A program made the position numbers and the translations under genes. A DNA stretch of 64,000 nt from Sthenelais limicola. Taxonomy: Eukaryota; Annelida; Polychaeta; Phyllodocida; Sigalionidae. The notes beneath the pieces are model-generated. The model made no database searches. It was not told the DNA's origin and worked only from the letters and a program-made list of their open reading frames with translations. Location: NCBI GenBank assembly GCA_942159475.1, contig OW804096.1, positions 11,705,871-11,769,870 on the forward strand. The letters run 5' to 3'. Positions 12,429 to 23,860 of this stretch are shown here, piece after piece. Numbering within the stretch: position 1 is the stretch's first letter; every line of letters begins with the position of its first letter.

Positions 12429-12553
12429 GTATCCGTAAAAGGTGTGAAGCATAAAGTACTTTTTTCAAAGCATTTCTCACTACAAAGCGGTTTCACGGAG
12501 CTGCATTTCCCCGTGTACGTTTTTGAATGCCCGCGACATATAACTATATATTA

Positions 12554-12790
12554 AGGTCATATTTTCAGAAAATGCACAATTTACCGTTCTACACATCTAT
12601 CAAACTCTGCAAAATTAGAGTGAAAATTGGTAAGTGCGACGTATATCTGAGTGTATTTTGTGTTGTGTTCATTCAATAAATCTGTCTGGTTAGGTTGAAC
12701 TGTATTTTGAACCTAATTTTCATCTTAAATGTGGGTTATTTGAGAGGATTGGTAAAGGTGAATTGTACATTTTCTGACAATCTGTCCCAT
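12554..12790. mobile_element. MITE family B, copy 2 (reverse orientation)
   Basis: The ends TCATATTTTCAGAAAATGCA and TACATTTTCTGACAATCTG frame an interior that matches the reverse orientation of the copies at 12194 and 12857: GAACTGTATTTTGAACCTAA, then ATGTGGGTTATTTGAGAG. It is more diverged than its neighbours. Confidence 0.8.
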
Positions 12791-12856
12791 TAATCAATCA
12801 GTCTATGTGGGTGCGCGGCTATAGTTAATTCCTGTAATTGACACCTCAATGTATAC

Positions 12857-13088
12857 ATGGGTCAGATTTTCAGAAAATGTACAATTCGCCTACACCAATT
12901 CTCTTGAATAACCCACATTTAAGACAGAAATGAGCTTCAAAATGCAGTTTAACATAACAGAACTGATAATCAACGCGATACCAAGTATACTATATATACC
13001 AGGTATTCATCATTTGTCAACCAACTTTTGCAAAATTTCCTAAATGGGTAGAGCTGCCAATTGTACATTTTCTGAAAATCTGACCCAT
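12857..13088. mobile_element. MITE family B, copy 3
   Basis: Near-perfect inverted ends: ATGGGTCAGATTTTCAG at 12857 and CTGAAAATCTGACCCAT ending at 13088. The third copy in under 900 bp, it forms a local cluster with the copies at 12194 and 12554. Confidence 0.85.
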
Positions 13089-13432
13089 ATAGCAGCCTAT
13101 AGAACTACCAGCAAAAACTAATTCCTGCTCTGTCATAAATCCATATTTGAATAAAAAGCGCTAATGCATTTTTACAGCTTTTTCCCCTCCCGCTACCTGA
13201 AGGTTTTGTCACACAACTTTGTAGAGACTTCTTTCACACGTCAATAAAAACAACCTTTGAAAAGACGAATTAATTGGTTGTTGCAATGTCCTGTCACACA
13301 TGAATCTCAAAGGCATTGGCTTTTAAGTTTTTTTACGATCGACCGAGTTTTTACGATCGATGTTTAAAGTTGTGTTGTTTCATATTGATATTGTCAGAGA
13401 TTCCCGGTCTTTTTGTTGGGGTTTGTTTTTGT

Positions 13433-13610
13433 TATACCCTAGCTCCTACCTCTCTGGAGGCTCGTTCATTAATGATTAATACCCTTCTGTAATTGGTCTC
13501 GCTGCACCTGCCAATTTTAAAACTAAAGGAGTAAAAGATGTATTGTATATGTTTTAACTCCTATTTCCTAGGAAAAATAAGACAATCCGAACAAGCATAG
13601 ACTCCAACAG
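13433..13610 (+). repeat. Older interspersed repeat, copy 2 (intact)
   Basis: It is colinear with 7459-7646 plus 8826 onward and contains GCATAGACTCCAACAGAC without interruption. It therefore serves as the empty-site reference for the hAT-like insertion at 7647. Confidence 0.8.
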
Positions 13611-13676
13611 ACCCCTTAGGACGCATTGGCTGTTGCTCGCCTCCCCTTCACCGCTTAGAACTACTCATTAGTCCCA

Positions 13677-14300
13677 GAGGGTAGGGAGGGTAGGGAGGGC
13701 AGGGAGGGCAGGGAGGGCAGGGAGGGCAGGGAGGGCAGGGAGGGCAGGGAGGGCAGGGAGGAGAGGGAGGAGAGGGTGGGCAGGGAGGGCAGGGAGGGCA
13801 GGGAGGATAGGGAGGGCAGGGAGGGCAGGGAGGGCAGGGAGGAGAGGGTGGGCAGGGAGGGCAGGGAGGGCAGGGAGGGCAGGGAGGGCAGGGAGGGCAG
13901 GGAGGGCAGGGAGGGCAGGGAGGGCAGGGAGGGTAGGCAGGGTAGGCAGGGTAGGGAGGGTAGGGAGGGTAGGGAGGGTAGGGAGGGTAGGGAGGGCAGG
14001 GAGGGAAGTGAGGGAAATGAGGGCAGGGAGGGCAGGGAGGGAAGGGAGGGCAGGGAGGGGCAGGGAGGGCAGGGAGGGGCAGGGAGGGGCAGGGAGGGGC
14101 AGGGAGGGTAGGGCAGGGAGGGTAGGAAGGGCAGGGAGGGTAGGGAGGGCAGGGAGGGGAAGGAGGGCAGGGAGGGCAGGGAGGGGAGGCAGGGCAGGGA
14201 GGGCAGGGAGGAGAGGGTGGGTAGGGAGGGCAGGGAGAACAGGGAGGATAGGGAGGGCAGGGAGGAAAGGGAGGGTAGGGAGGGTAGGGAGGGTAGTGTT
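13677..14300. repeat. G-rich minisatellite, G-quadruplex-prone
   Basis: About 620 bp built from a 10-bp unit GGGAGGGCAG, with variants GGGAGGGTAG, GGGAGGAGAG and GGGAGGGGCAG. The + strand is almost all G and A, with runs of three or more Gs every 3-5 bases, so it satisfies the G-quadruplex pattern many times over. Both strands are open in long frames (Ala-Leu-Pro or Gly-Arg-Glu repeats), but these follow from the 10-bp periodicity and are not genes. Confidence 0.95.
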
Positions 14301-14357
14301 ACGTAACATTACGTAACGGCTCAGCCCCTAGCGGGACAACACAGAAGACTTATCAGT

Positions 14358-14474
14358 AGGGAGGGCAGGGGAGTAGGAAGGGCAGGGGGGTAGGAAGGGC
14401 AGGGAGGGTAGGGAAGGTAGGGAGGGCAGGGAGGGTAGGAGTAGAGGGCAGGCAGGGCAGGCATGGCAGGCAGG
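14358..14474. repeat. G-rich minisatellite, second block
   Basis: It has the same GGGAGGGCAGG-type unit, more degenerate, and is separated from the main array by about 60 bases that include TTACGTAACATTACGTAACG. It ends in GGCAGGCATGGCAGGCAGG. Confidence 0.9.
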
Positions 14475-15221
14475 GGTGGGGTATACATGTACATGGGCAC
14501 ATGACGTAATGTTCAATCTTTATTAATGCATAAATAACTATCACAATTTAATAAATGATAATTAGCATGCACATTATTAATAATCATGATCAATCATACT
14601 CAGGGTGGTTCGGTCGGCCTCCTGACTCACCCTAAAGGGGTAAGATGAACCCGGCCAGAAGGAGGAGTTACTCAATACCCTTTCCTAGGGGTCGCTAAGA
14701 TGGGAAGCACAGCAAACCCCCTCCCACCTAGCCACTGAGGTTGCCTTCCCTGAATCTAGAAAAAAAATTGATTTTCTATAAAATTATATGCGGGGCATAC
14801 AGTATACCATTTTTGTCTTCATGGCCATTAGTATTGTACATAGTGCTGTAAAAGAATCTATTGATATTCCTTTTATCGCCACAAAAACTTGTTTATCACC
14901 CTATTAGGAGACACTCTCTGCACAAATCTTTATATCTGCGTGTCTGTGCATAAAAGGAGAGGGGACGGCTGATTCTAATTATTCCTTCACCAAACTGCCG
15001 AAGAAGAACTCCACTCTGTGGTGACTTTAAGGAAGCCCTTATTTACCTTGTTTGGTATGAACATAATATCAGTGAACTCTTTGAAGGATAATTTCACTCT
15101 CTGGTAAGCGGATTTTGAACTCGATCATTGCTGAGTTTTTATGATCGATGTTTAAAATTGTGTTGTTTCCTATTGATATTGTCAGAGGTTCCCGGTCTTT
15201 TTGTTGTCAAGTTTCCCTTTC
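14475..15221. other. No gene seen
   Basis: No frame with recognisable content. A sentence of 50 bases at about 15119-15205 (GATCGATGTTTAAA... then ATTGATATTGTCAGAG) is repeated from 13340-13410, so part of this stretch is another old repeat. Confidence 0.4.
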
Positions 15222-15234
15222 CCCCAGATTTTTT

Positions 15235-15840
15235 TCTTTTTAACAAATTTTATTGACAATTTCACATTTGTGATACGTTTCATGTCGTAGAAAATATTAC
15301 AGATGTATATATGCAAGTACAATTTACTAGTTAATGATAATTACAGCATTTCTAGGTTTACTTTATTGTTGCTTAGGCTTAATTAACAATGCTTTCTTTC
15401 TACCTGATCGTTCTGTTATACAGCATCAATTGTTGATCTTACACTTTTATATTTAGATCTAATTTCGACTTTGGCAACATTTGGTGATATTTTTATTACA
15501 ATAGTTTGCCATTACCTTTCCTTATTATGACGTCGAGTTTTTAAATTATTTTACACTTTCATCTCACATTTTCTTAACAATTTTTTGTATGCCCTACTAA
15601 AAACATAACGAAGTACGATTTACAAATTTGGTCCGTCGTGTGTTAAAACATATAGATTTTGCTAATCTGTCTTCTATTAGCTCCATCACACCATAGACAT
15701 AGTCCATCATCTTGTTCCTTTTATCTCTAATTATTTCTTTGGGGTTACAACCAGTTGTTTGACATTTTTAAATACTTCTTTAGATTAACCCATGATTTTG
15801 CCTTTTCAATCCCCCGTGATTTAAACTGGGCTGATAGATG
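15235..15840 (-). mobile_element. Possible LINE 3' remnant
   Basis: The stretch begins on the + strand with a T-rich block (TTTTTTTCTTTTTAAC), as a minus-strand LINE would end. On the - strand, about 15840-15700 reads EKAKSWVNLKKYLK, and the region nearer 15660 has a Cys-rich phrase LCLWCDGANRR. Both are reminiscent of LINE C-termini, but stops intervene and no catalytic motif is left. This is a weak call. Confidence 0.3.
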
Positions 15841-15865
15841 TGTATACATACCTTAATTATCATCA

Positions 15866-15897
15866 TCCTCATCATCCACCATCATCATTATCATCAA
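15866..15897. repeat. ATC/CAT microsatellite
   Basis: Imperfect run of CATCAT/ATCATC trinucleotides. Confidence 0.85.
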
Positions 15898-16255
15898 GAA
15901 CGTTTATTCCACATATGTGTACAATGAAAAATCGTTGACATGGGACAAGACCTTCTAAAGATAGATCTTCCAGGCAGTCTGTTAAAATAAAATAACATCT
16001 TTTGAAAGAATAGACATAAACTCATAGTACTGGTACATAATAATTATATATTCTTTTATTGGCCACAAACATTTAACAAGGATAAGTTCAATTAATCGAA
16101 GAGGAAAGAAAAATACATAACTGTCCACGCAGCTATATTTCATGCGTTGCCAGATGGACAATTACAGATGAGGAAGGAAAAAAGTTGTAATCAGATGGTA
16201 TTATAATAAACAAAGCTATTACACAAGCATTATCTCAATATTTTTGCAGCATTTG

Positions 16256-16450
16256 GTCTCTACTGGCTGCGGTAAGCTCTGCGGTAAGCTCTGCAGTAAG
16301 CCTTGCGATGGTGCTGTGATGGTGAGAAGTGACCCGGCCTTGACTACATGGCCAGTGAACCATGTAGGTAGGACTTTGTCACTCCTCTCCACCTACAGAA
16401 CCAGCACAACGCCATTGCAAGGCTTACCGCAGAGCTTACCGCAGCCAGTG
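16256..16450. mobile_element. Foldback element with repeated-unit arms
   Basis: The left arm starts ACTGGCTGCGGTAAGCTCTG, repeats GCGGTAAGCTCT once, and ends near GCCTTGCGATGG. The right arm is its inverse, CCATTGCAAGGCTTACCGCA, then GAGCTTACCGCAGCCAGT. About 95 bases of unrelated sequence form the loop. It is a small non-coding foldback/MITE-like unit; target duplications are not clear. Confidence 0.75.
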
Positions 16451-16623
16451 TTTATGAAGATAACGAGTTATGATTATAATGTTAATGAGAGAGTAATAAT
16501 AATTAATTGATTCTTTAATGTAAACATAAAATGTGAACATAGAGTAGCATTCAATCTAGCAGTGTCTAGATCCTTCTAGAACATTGCACCATCAGGGATC
16601 CAGAACATTCATGTCCATTACAT

Positions 16624-16670
16624 CATCTATCATGTGGATCTTTCCAACTAGAAAGATCCACATGATAGAC
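16624..16670. repeat. Perfect 19-bp-arm hairpin
   Basis: TCTATCATGTGGATCTTTC and its exact reverse complement are separated by a short loop. The surrounding sequence repeats related words (CTAGATCCTTCTAGAA, CAGATCCC), so it may be the core of a degenerate foldback. Confidence 0.85.
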
Positions 16671-16883
16671 CCAGATCCCTAAAACGTTACATGTACGTTG
16701 TACACATACCAGAGTATATAAGCTTCACATGTACCCATGTTCATCAGTCTTCATATATACATTCATCAATAAACTACGGAATTGTCAACCACGAGTTCTC
16801 TATTTCTTCATACCTATCAATAGGTGTTATACAATTTTACCAATGTGACCCCCACTTACAGAAGAAGCAATGAACGGGAGATT

Positions 16884-16997
16884 GATATATAATACAGGTT
16901 ACCTAATATGAAAGGCACTGCTATATGATACAGGTTACCTAATATAAAAGGCACTGCTATATATAATGCAGGTTACCTAATATGAAAGGCACTGCTC
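16884..16997. repeat. Three tandem units of about 46 bp
   Basis: Three consecutive copies contain CAGGTTACCTAATATGAAAG or a one-base variant, followed by GCACTGCTATAT. The third copy is cut short at GCACTGCTCCAA. Confidence 0.9.
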
Positions 16998-19478
16998 CAA
17001 TAGGACTGGATTGCCCATTCTATAGATGGTTAGGCTGACTTAGAAACAGTTAGTAACCTAAATTGAAATTTGATAAACTCACCAAAAATTAAATTGATGG
17101 ACAGGCTATTGAGGTGTGGGTAGTAGAAGGTAAATAGGGTGAATAACATGCACTTGTTTTACTTTGACCTTTTTAGTATTGGGTTTGACCTTTTCTTATG
17201 CCATAGAAATTTGGGGGGGGGACATGTTCCCCCTGTCCCCCCCCCCCCCGGTTCCGACGCCCCTGTTATAAGGTTGTGTGGTGGGCATATTGAATGACTT
17301 CTGCTTTAACTTAGACTCAGCCACCACCAACTTGCTCTACACCTCTGGGTTGTGTATTATATTACTAGGTTCATTCGGCCATTGTGAACCTCAGTAAATA
17401 CAAGATCCCAGCAGCAAGGTATAACAGCAGTTGTGCGCATTGTTAATAGTTAATAATAGTTCGAATTTATAGTGATATTTCCTTGAGTAAATCCTACAGG
17501 TGTACCTTACACATATTGCCAAGCTGAACGACTAAAGACTCTACCATATCTCCAAGTATATCCTAGTGATATCTACACCCGACCGATATAGTTAATTTAT
17601 AATTGGTGATTTATAATCTACTATATTACAGGAATCCCTTGTGTGAGTTATACTTCATAATTATTGATCTATTATCGTTCACCTGTTCTTGCCTACCTCC
17701 TGGACCATATAGCACTATATTGATACACCTACCTGGATATTGATAGACTTCACAATCATTGTCTGATAAAGCACTAGTTAGTTTCCCCATACCTCTCTAC
17801 GGACATTTGCAGTAGCCTGAGAACCAACATTTCAGCATTTAATAGGGAAGTTGCATAGCCGCCATTTTGAATCATGGTTAGCATGGAATTATGGGAGTAA
17901 CGGTACAGTATAAAATCTATAGAAACATGTTATCTTTAGCTTGGAATATGTATCAGTGGTCCAATGTCAATATCGATATGTTTTCAATGTTTCTATAACA
18001 CACAACTTCATCTTTCCCATCATGCATTTGGTTTCTATAGATCATTGACACAACCTATTAATGAAAATATTCTTGCCATTTTCCATAAATTTGTTGCTAA
18101 ATATTTGTATGTCTGATTTAAACTGAATCAATCCCAGCATGCACTGTCAGAGACATGCGCAGTGAGACATGCAAATCCTCTATTAATTCTAAGATATATT
18201 GCTAGTGTTAGCATTCCAGATGTCATCTTTACCTAAAATATAACAATTTAGCAGCCTTTAAAATAGCATTATACCAGCTGTGGCCGTTTTATCTCATATG
18301 TCAATGCTAAGGATTGCTGTCTGACAACATTAGATTGCCGATGTCAGATGTCAGATGTCAGATGTCAGATGTCAGAATTCGCGCACACCTTGTAACTGTG
18401 AATGCTGAGCGAATTTAGTAACCAAACCAATGAAAACTGCTCTAAAACATTACAAATACTGTCATCTCTTATTTTTAACCAATTACATAGCTTTATTATC
18501 ATGAGAGTGGGCATAAAAGGCAGGGAAGGACTGGGAGAAAATCAGACTCTGAGATTCCAGTGGAGATTGAAGACCTGAACAGGAATTGTTGCTATTGGAT
18601 GGGTTGGTCCCTGCAAGTCCAATAGCACAATTGGTTTGATTCTTTATTTTCTGCTGAAGTCTTCCCGTCCTCCTCTACAGCCTTGGGTAGTTTGAGTTAT
18701 TTTACCAATTGTATTGCATTATTTGTACTTTATTTCAGAGATTATTGTGATTTGATTTGATTTATGTACGATATTGTATATATATAGCCTAGACCAGGCG
18801 CTCTAGTGCTGAATATTTGCCTCCCCCAGTAGAGAGGGAGAAGAAAGTTCCTCCCCCACGAGAGGGAGAAGTATTGAATCATTATTACTGATATTTGTGT
18901 TTATTTGTGAGAGAAAGTACATCTCTTGCCTTCTATTGGTAATTATAGTTTGGTTTCCTTACACATTGAGTCAGGTATTTTGGGTTACTTTAATATATCC
19001 AGTATATTCAGCTATATATTGAAATATCTTTACTACCTAGAGAGCTAAGCTACCCCTATATTATAACACTAGGTCTTATCATTATATCATGTAGTATTAC
19101 CTAACAGCAACTAAGACTATTAGGCTATACTATTTTGTATTATTGTTTATTTAGAATATCTATCATTATCATTGTTATCATCCTAGAATATTATTTTTAG
19201 ATATCTATTGGTAATAGTCTCTATTACCCTTAGTTATTATTACATCATCATATCATATCCTATTTGCATATCTCCCCATATTAATGTGCATGATTACAGG
19301 TTAATAAGTTAGATATCATCATTATTCTCATCTCGCTCACATTGTCTTTTGAATATTTCCATTGTTCTTTATCCTTCCATATACGTTTATACCTCCCCTG
19401 TGCACGATGGACATTGTTAAATTCCCTTAATAAAAGCCAGTCAGAAAAAGCTTAAGATCTGATTCATATCATCACTAT
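16998..19478. other. No gene seen; short repeats
   Basis: The stretch contains G and C homopolymer runs at about 17210-17255 and five units of the 7-bp word AGATGTC at about 18338-18376. A TATA-like CATAAAAGG at about 18512 lies 25-30 bases before ATCAGACTCTGAG. It could be LTR promoter debris, but no partner repeat is visible. If the GPCR has a 5' untranslated exon it could lie here. Confidence 0.4.
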
Positions 19479-19717
19479 ATGGGTCAGATTTTCAGAAAAT
19501 GTACAATTGGCAGGTCTACACATTTAGGACATTCTGCTGAATTAGGCTAAAAAATGAAGAATACCGAGTATATCTGAGTATATTTGGTATCGCATTGATT
19601 TAAAGTATCAGTTCTGTTATGTTAAACTTCATTTTGAAGCTCATTTTTGTCTTAAATGTGGGTTATTTGAGAGCATTGGTGACAGCGAATAGTACATTTT
19701 CTGAAAATCTGACCCAT
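19479..19717. mobile_element. MITE family B, copy 4
   Basis: Inverted ends ATGGGTCAGATTTTCAG and CTGAAAATCTGACCCAT are flanked by TAT on both sides, compatible with insertion at TA. The interior is in reverse orientation to the copy at 12857. It ends about 55 bases before the splice acceptor in front of the GPCR coding exon. Confidence 0.85.
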
Positions 19718-19783
19718 ATTATCATCTCTACCTCCCCTCTCTCTACTCACAAGAAAAACATTCTTTGCAGTTCTCATTGAAAA

Positions 19784-20821
19784 ATGGAAGAAGTGGTTAA
19801 CTCAACACTTCGAAACATCACTGAAAGCCAAACAACAGAAGATGGTGAAGCAGAATCAATATTTGTGCTGGTATTCGACAAAGTCCAGTTGGCGTTTGCA
19901 TGCATTGGCACCTTGTTTAATCTAGTTACATACATTGTTCTATGGAGGTCCTCCTCCATAAGCCCCATGATGGCCCTAGTTATGAAGTACCAGGCTTGTT
20001 TTGACTTCTTGGTATGTGCCATTGGAGTGGCAATTATAATTCAGCCACCAAATTGGTTAACAACTAATGATAGTGTCAATGTTGCTATTTGTCAGTTGTG
20101 GCACAGCCAGGCTTTGTATTGGTGGGTGTTCGCCCTTGCTGGCTGGAATCTGGTTGGTCTTGCACTTGAGAGACATATGGCGATTGTCAGGCCGATGCAT
20201 TATACCACCGTTGGTAAAAACCACATCTATATGTACCTGATACCTCTGTATATGACTGGTACGACTTGCAACCTCCCAGCTTTCTTTGAAACCAACTACC
20301 GTAACGGTACTTGCCACAGTGAATACTTCTTCTCTGGTCCAGCTGCTGAGAGCTTCTTTCACTTTTATCATGTCTTCTATTTTTTCTCCTTCTACTTGAT
20401 TCCCTGTGTTCTGCTGTTTCTTCTCTATGCTCACATTGTGGTCACACTACGCAAGAGGCAGTCAAGTGATTTAGGAGGCGGTTCGTCTAGTGTCATTGAC
20501 CGAGCAACTACTCAGATGACCAAGTGTGCTGTAGTTGTGACTGCAATTTTTATCCTGTCCGTAGGTCCAGATTCCTGGTTGTATATGTTGAGTTCACTAG
20601 AGGCGGCCCCTTATGTTTATAATTCTCCACTGCAGAAAATCATGGTGTTTCTCACACTCATAAACTCTTGTGCTAACCCTGTTGCATATTTCTTCCTCCT
20701 GCCATCTTTCCGTCGGGCAACCATCTCTCTACTTACATGCTCAAAGAGGAATAATTTGGCACGTTCCAAGTCAGCTTCGTCTGTGAATACCTCAAAACAC
20801 TCCATATCTACTGTTAGTTAA
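19784..20821 (+). CDS. Class A (rhodopsin-like) G protein-coupled receptor
   Basis: A 345-residue, seven-helix receptor. The N-terminus has N-glycosylation sites at N6 and N11. Approximate helices: TM1 30-54, TM2 61-86, TM3 103-135, TM4 146-169, TM5 191-222, TM6 246-271, TM7 283-308. Family marks are ERH (129-131) in place of DRY, a Cys at 103 that can pair with the one in NGTC (extracellular loop 2), and NPVAY (298-302) as the NPxxY motif. TM6 lacks the usual CWxP and reads ILSVGPDSW. The tail has a possible palmitoylation Cys (319) and many Ser/Thr. It should act at the plasma membrane; the ligand is unknown and it is an orphan here. ATTCTTTGCAG just upstream (to about 19770) looks like a splice acceptor, so a 5' untranslated exon probably lies further left. 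A truncated near-identical copy lies at 33130-33748. Confidence 0.9.
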   Translation: MEEVVNSTLRNITESQTTEDGEAESIFVLVFDKVQLAFACIGTLFNLVTYIVLWRSSSISPMMALVMKYQACFDFLVCAIGVAIIIQPPNWLTTNDSVNVAICQLWHSQALYWWVFALAGWNLVGLALERHMAIVRPMHYTTVGKNHIYMYLIPLYMTGTTCNLPAFFETNYRNGTCHSEYFFSGPAAESFFHFYHVFYFFSFYLIPCVLLFLLYAHIVVTLRKRQSSDLGGGSSSVIDRATTQMTKCAVVVTAIFILSVGPDSWLYMLSSLEAAPYVYNSPLQKIMVFLTLINSCANPVAYFFLLPSFRRATISLLTCSKRNNLARSKSASSVNTSKHSISTVS

Positions 20822-20860
20822 CTCATGGCCTGCAAACAAGCTGAGGAACCAGACAAATGT

Positions 20861-21268
20861 GATGTGTTTCAGGAAAATGAGTCACAAGTCGCAAAATTGG
20901 TGTTTTTCAAAGTCGTTTACTTACAAGATCTCTTTGTTAGAATATTTTCAGTTTTGAAGTGTCTAGTCCTTGTGGTTGTATGAATACATCTACCAAATTT
21001 CAAGACTGTTTATTAAGTATATCAGTGTGTTACTTAGATACTCCTATTGAGTATATTTAGGCACTTTACTGGTAATTATCCACCCAGAAATATTGCAAAT
21101 GTTGTTTTTTTTTCCAAAAATAAAAATATTTAACCAGAAAGATAAAGTACTTATTAGATGTCCTTAATGTTTACATTCATTGGAATCGGGTTGGTCTCAT
21201 CTTTTCAAATATAGTGATATCTCAAAATCCATATTTTGCGACTTATGACTCGTTTCCTAAAACGGGTC
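20861..21268. mobile_element. MITE family A, copy 3
   Basis: It starts GATGTGTTTCAGGAAAATGA, 40 bases after the GPCR stop codon. The right end has TTTGCGACTTATGACTCGTT and finishes in GGGTC. The flanks ACAAATGT (20853-20860) and ACAAATGA (21269-21276) form an 8-bp target duplication with one mismatch. The copy is absent from the other arm of the inverted duplication, so it inserted after that duplication or was lost there. Confidence 0.85.
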
Positions 21269-21274
21269 ACAAAT

Positions 21275-22190
21275 GACAGTGATAACCACAAAAGCTATGA
21301 AGGCAACTGACAGTTCTCGATAATCAAATTGTTGCCCTATATGGTCAGCTGAATATTGGGTTTATCACATGATAATGAACTGGTTCATACAACTTGTTCG
21401 TGAATGACCACACTTATTGCCAAAATAACAACAATCTAAAGTTTTGTTGCACACTTGGAAATGTTGAATAAAAGTCACTGAATTTAACCTAAATTCTACA
21501 AAACATTACAATTTGATGGCTTTTGCTTGGTCTACACCTGGTCAAAGTGAATGTAAACCATGAGGAACCAGACAGATGACAGTGATAACCACACAAGCTA
21601 TGAAGGCAACTGACAGTTCTCGATAATCAAATATGATGTGTTTCTGGAAAATGAGCCACAAGTCGCAAAATTGATATCTTTCAAAGTGTTTTTTTCACAA
21701 GATCTCTTTATTGAAATGTTCTGATTTTTAGAGGGTTTAGCACTTAAAGTCATATAAATCTATGTAACAAATTTCGGGACACTGTATTCAATATATCATT
21801 GTGTTTTGAAGACCTTCATATGGAGTATATTTATAGTTACTTTACTGGTAATTACCCATCCAGAAACATTGCAAACTTTTTTTTTCAAAAATAAAAATAT
21901 TAAACTTAAAATACAGAAATACTTATTAGGTGTCCTAGTGTTTGCTATCATTGGAATCAGCTTGATGTCCTCTTTTTAAATATGGTGATATCTCAAAATC
22001 TATATTTTGCGACTCATTTTCCTAAAACGGAGCACAAATGGTTGCCCTATATGGTCAGCTGAATATTGGGTTTATCACATGATAATGAACTGGTTCATAC
22101 AACTTGTTCGTAAATGACCACACATATTGCCAAAAGAACAACAATCTAATGTTTTGTTGCATACTTGGAAATGTTGAATAAAATGAAACA
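21275..22190 (+). repeat. Duplicated GPCR 3' flank, one copy split by a MITE
   Basis: The words ACAGTGATAACCAC, GCTATGAAGGCAACTGACAG and TCTCGATAATCAAA occur at 21275-21329 and again at 21578-21632. The continuation TTGCCCTATATGGTCAGCTG is at about 21333 in the first copy but at about 22042 in the second, after the MITE at 21635. A local tandem duplication of about 300 bp is the simplest reading. The opposite arm has only one copy. Confidence 0.8.
21635..22033. mobile_element. MITE family A, copy 4
   Basis: It starts GATGTGTTTCTGGAAAATGA and ends with TTTTGCGACTCATTTTCCTA and GGAGC. Comparison with the uninterrupted flank at 21325 shows the insertion point. The flanks TCAAATAT and ACAAATGG are a decayed duplication of the site TCAAATTG. 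The inverse homologue is at 32634-33035. Confidence 0.8.
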
Positions 22191-22525
22191 AAAGACTTTT
22201 TTTCGGTATAGAATATGAAATAAACTGTAAATTATATAGAGGTAGTCATTTGACCACCAGAGCTCCAATAGGTTTGTAGAGAGGGAAGTCACAAGTCCAG
22301 TTGCTGGGGCAAGAAGATGATCTCTGTCTCCAGTTTATTCAGGTGGCGAAATGACAACCTGGCAGCTCAATAAAAGTCACTGAATTTAACTCTAAATTCT
22401 ACAAATATGAAGAGAGACCATGTAGTAGAATTTACAACGTTTTAGTACATTTCCAAATTACCAATTTTATTAACTATTTACTACTCATGATATTAGTACA
22501 GATCTAATTATGTCAGGATACTATG

Positions 22526-22728
22526 TAGGTCAGATTTTCAGAAACCTGAATTTAAGGCAAAAATAAAGTTCAAAATACAGTTCAACCTAACCAAACAGAT
22601 TGCTAGAATCAACGCAATGCCAAATATACTCGAATTGACATAGTATTAACCAAATTGCAGCCTAATTTAGCAGATTTTACTAAATGTGTACAGCTGCACA
22701 TTGTACATTTTCTGAAAATCTGACCCAT
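22526..22728. mobile_element. MITE family B, copy 5 (internal deletion)
   Basis: The left end GGTCAGATTTTCAGAAA lacks the following GTACAATT and about 30 bases found in the inverse homologue at 30631-30868. The right end CTGAAAATCTGACCCAT is intact. Confidence 0.8.
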
Positions 22729-22794
22729 GTAATAAGCCTGTGAACGAGCTCCTGATTACCACTAGGAAGGCTCCTACACTGCCCACTGCCCACT

Positions 22795-22870
22795 GCCCAC
22801 AATGTGTGAAGGGATCAAACCCAGCACGTTCTGCCTTCCATGTGAAAGATCTATCACTAGGCTATCCGGA
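22795..22870 (-). repeat. tRNA-like sequence, probable SINE head
   Basis: On the - strand GGATAGCCTAGTGATAG resembles a polymerase III A box and GGGTTTGATCCC a B box, about 35 bases apart, as in tRNAs. Cloverleaf pairing is poor and an extra CCCACTGCC repeat adjoins it, so it is a tRNA-derived repeat and not a tRNA gene. The other arm has the same unit at about 30482-30557 (+). Confidence 0.55.
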
Positions 22871-22902
22871 TGCAGCTGCTTATCAAAAGTAGTATATATA
22901 GA

Positions 22903-23039
22903 TGGAACATAGCAAGGGGGAAGTCTGTACACTTGTTATTGACCGTGGGAGTGCGGGAAGTTAGAGGGCGTTAGCCCGAGATCTTCTGTGCTCCCGAGGT
23001 CACTAACAAGTGTACAGACTTCCCCCGAGCTTTGTTCCA
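22903..23039. mobile_element. Foldback element, 137 bp, copy in left arm
   Basis: The left end TGGAACATAGCAAGGGGGAA and the right end TTCCCCCGAGCTTTGTTCCA are inverted repeats whose pairing continues inward through GTCTGTACACTTGTTA. The loop contains TTAGAGGGCGTTAGCCCGAG. The inverse copy is at 30320-30456. Confidence 0.85.
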
Positions 23040-23860
23040 TATTTATTACACCCCATTAGTGAATAAAAAATATAAATAAATGAAAATAAAATAAGTAATT
23101 TCAGTTTTTAGCAGACCTACTTGTTGTATGCACCAAGGGTGACATAATTTACATGTTATGCACCACCTTGACCAAGTGTGACATACAATGCTGAAGGTAT
23201 AGGCAACTGCAGCACAGGGGTGTAATAAATGTAAAGTGCAAGCTAGAAGGACACTAATTTCTTTAGAACGGCTCTTTGAAAGGGGTTTCATGGCATATCC
23301 CCCCATTATCCCCGTGTGGTGTTTGTGAGTCATTGGTCTCTTTCCCCTGAACAGCTGGAAATAAACTTTGAGGGCAGCAGATCGCAATGATTATAAAATG
23401 TTCTTTAACTATGTTCTTTAAAATATTGTATTTCAAATAATATTTATGAAAGAAAAAAATTAAACTTTTGTAGTTCCCCCTTTAATTTGTCCTGCTAGAC
23501 AAGATCAGAAATAAATCTTGCTAAAATCTGCAGGTGCCTAGGTCGGGGGACAATTGATCATTTATTATTCATCTTGCAAACTCTATATAAAAGCTTCAAT
23601 CAAGAGCACCATTGGGCAATTTCTCTAATATTCTCTAATTTCTCTAATATTCTCTGATATTCATCAACAGAAAAAAACACACCCTCTTATGAACAGTTCA
23701 AACACTTCCTCAACCAGGACAAAATACAATTTCTAAATTTATTTCTTTTAGTTTTGTTTCTGATCTTGACCTTTGGTCTTATCTTGGACTTTGTTCAATA
23801 TACCATGATTATTCTGTATTGCATTATCATCTGAGAGCCCATATCTCAATGTTAATGTCC

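Noticed and set aside
13668..14316. Long open frames on both strands (Ala-Leu-Pro and Gly-Arg-Glu repeats)
   Set aside because: They follow the 10-bp minisatellite period and are open in several frames at once; no unique sequence, no start context.
18505..18560. Stand-alone host promoter at CATAAAAGG
   Set aside because: A single TATA-like word with no following exon; kept only as a remark in the gap description.
23046..23387. 113-residue frame, also open in the other arm at 29972-30313
   Set aside because: Preservation in both arms only reflects the recent inverted duplication; composition is not protein-like and no motif or splice signal supports it.
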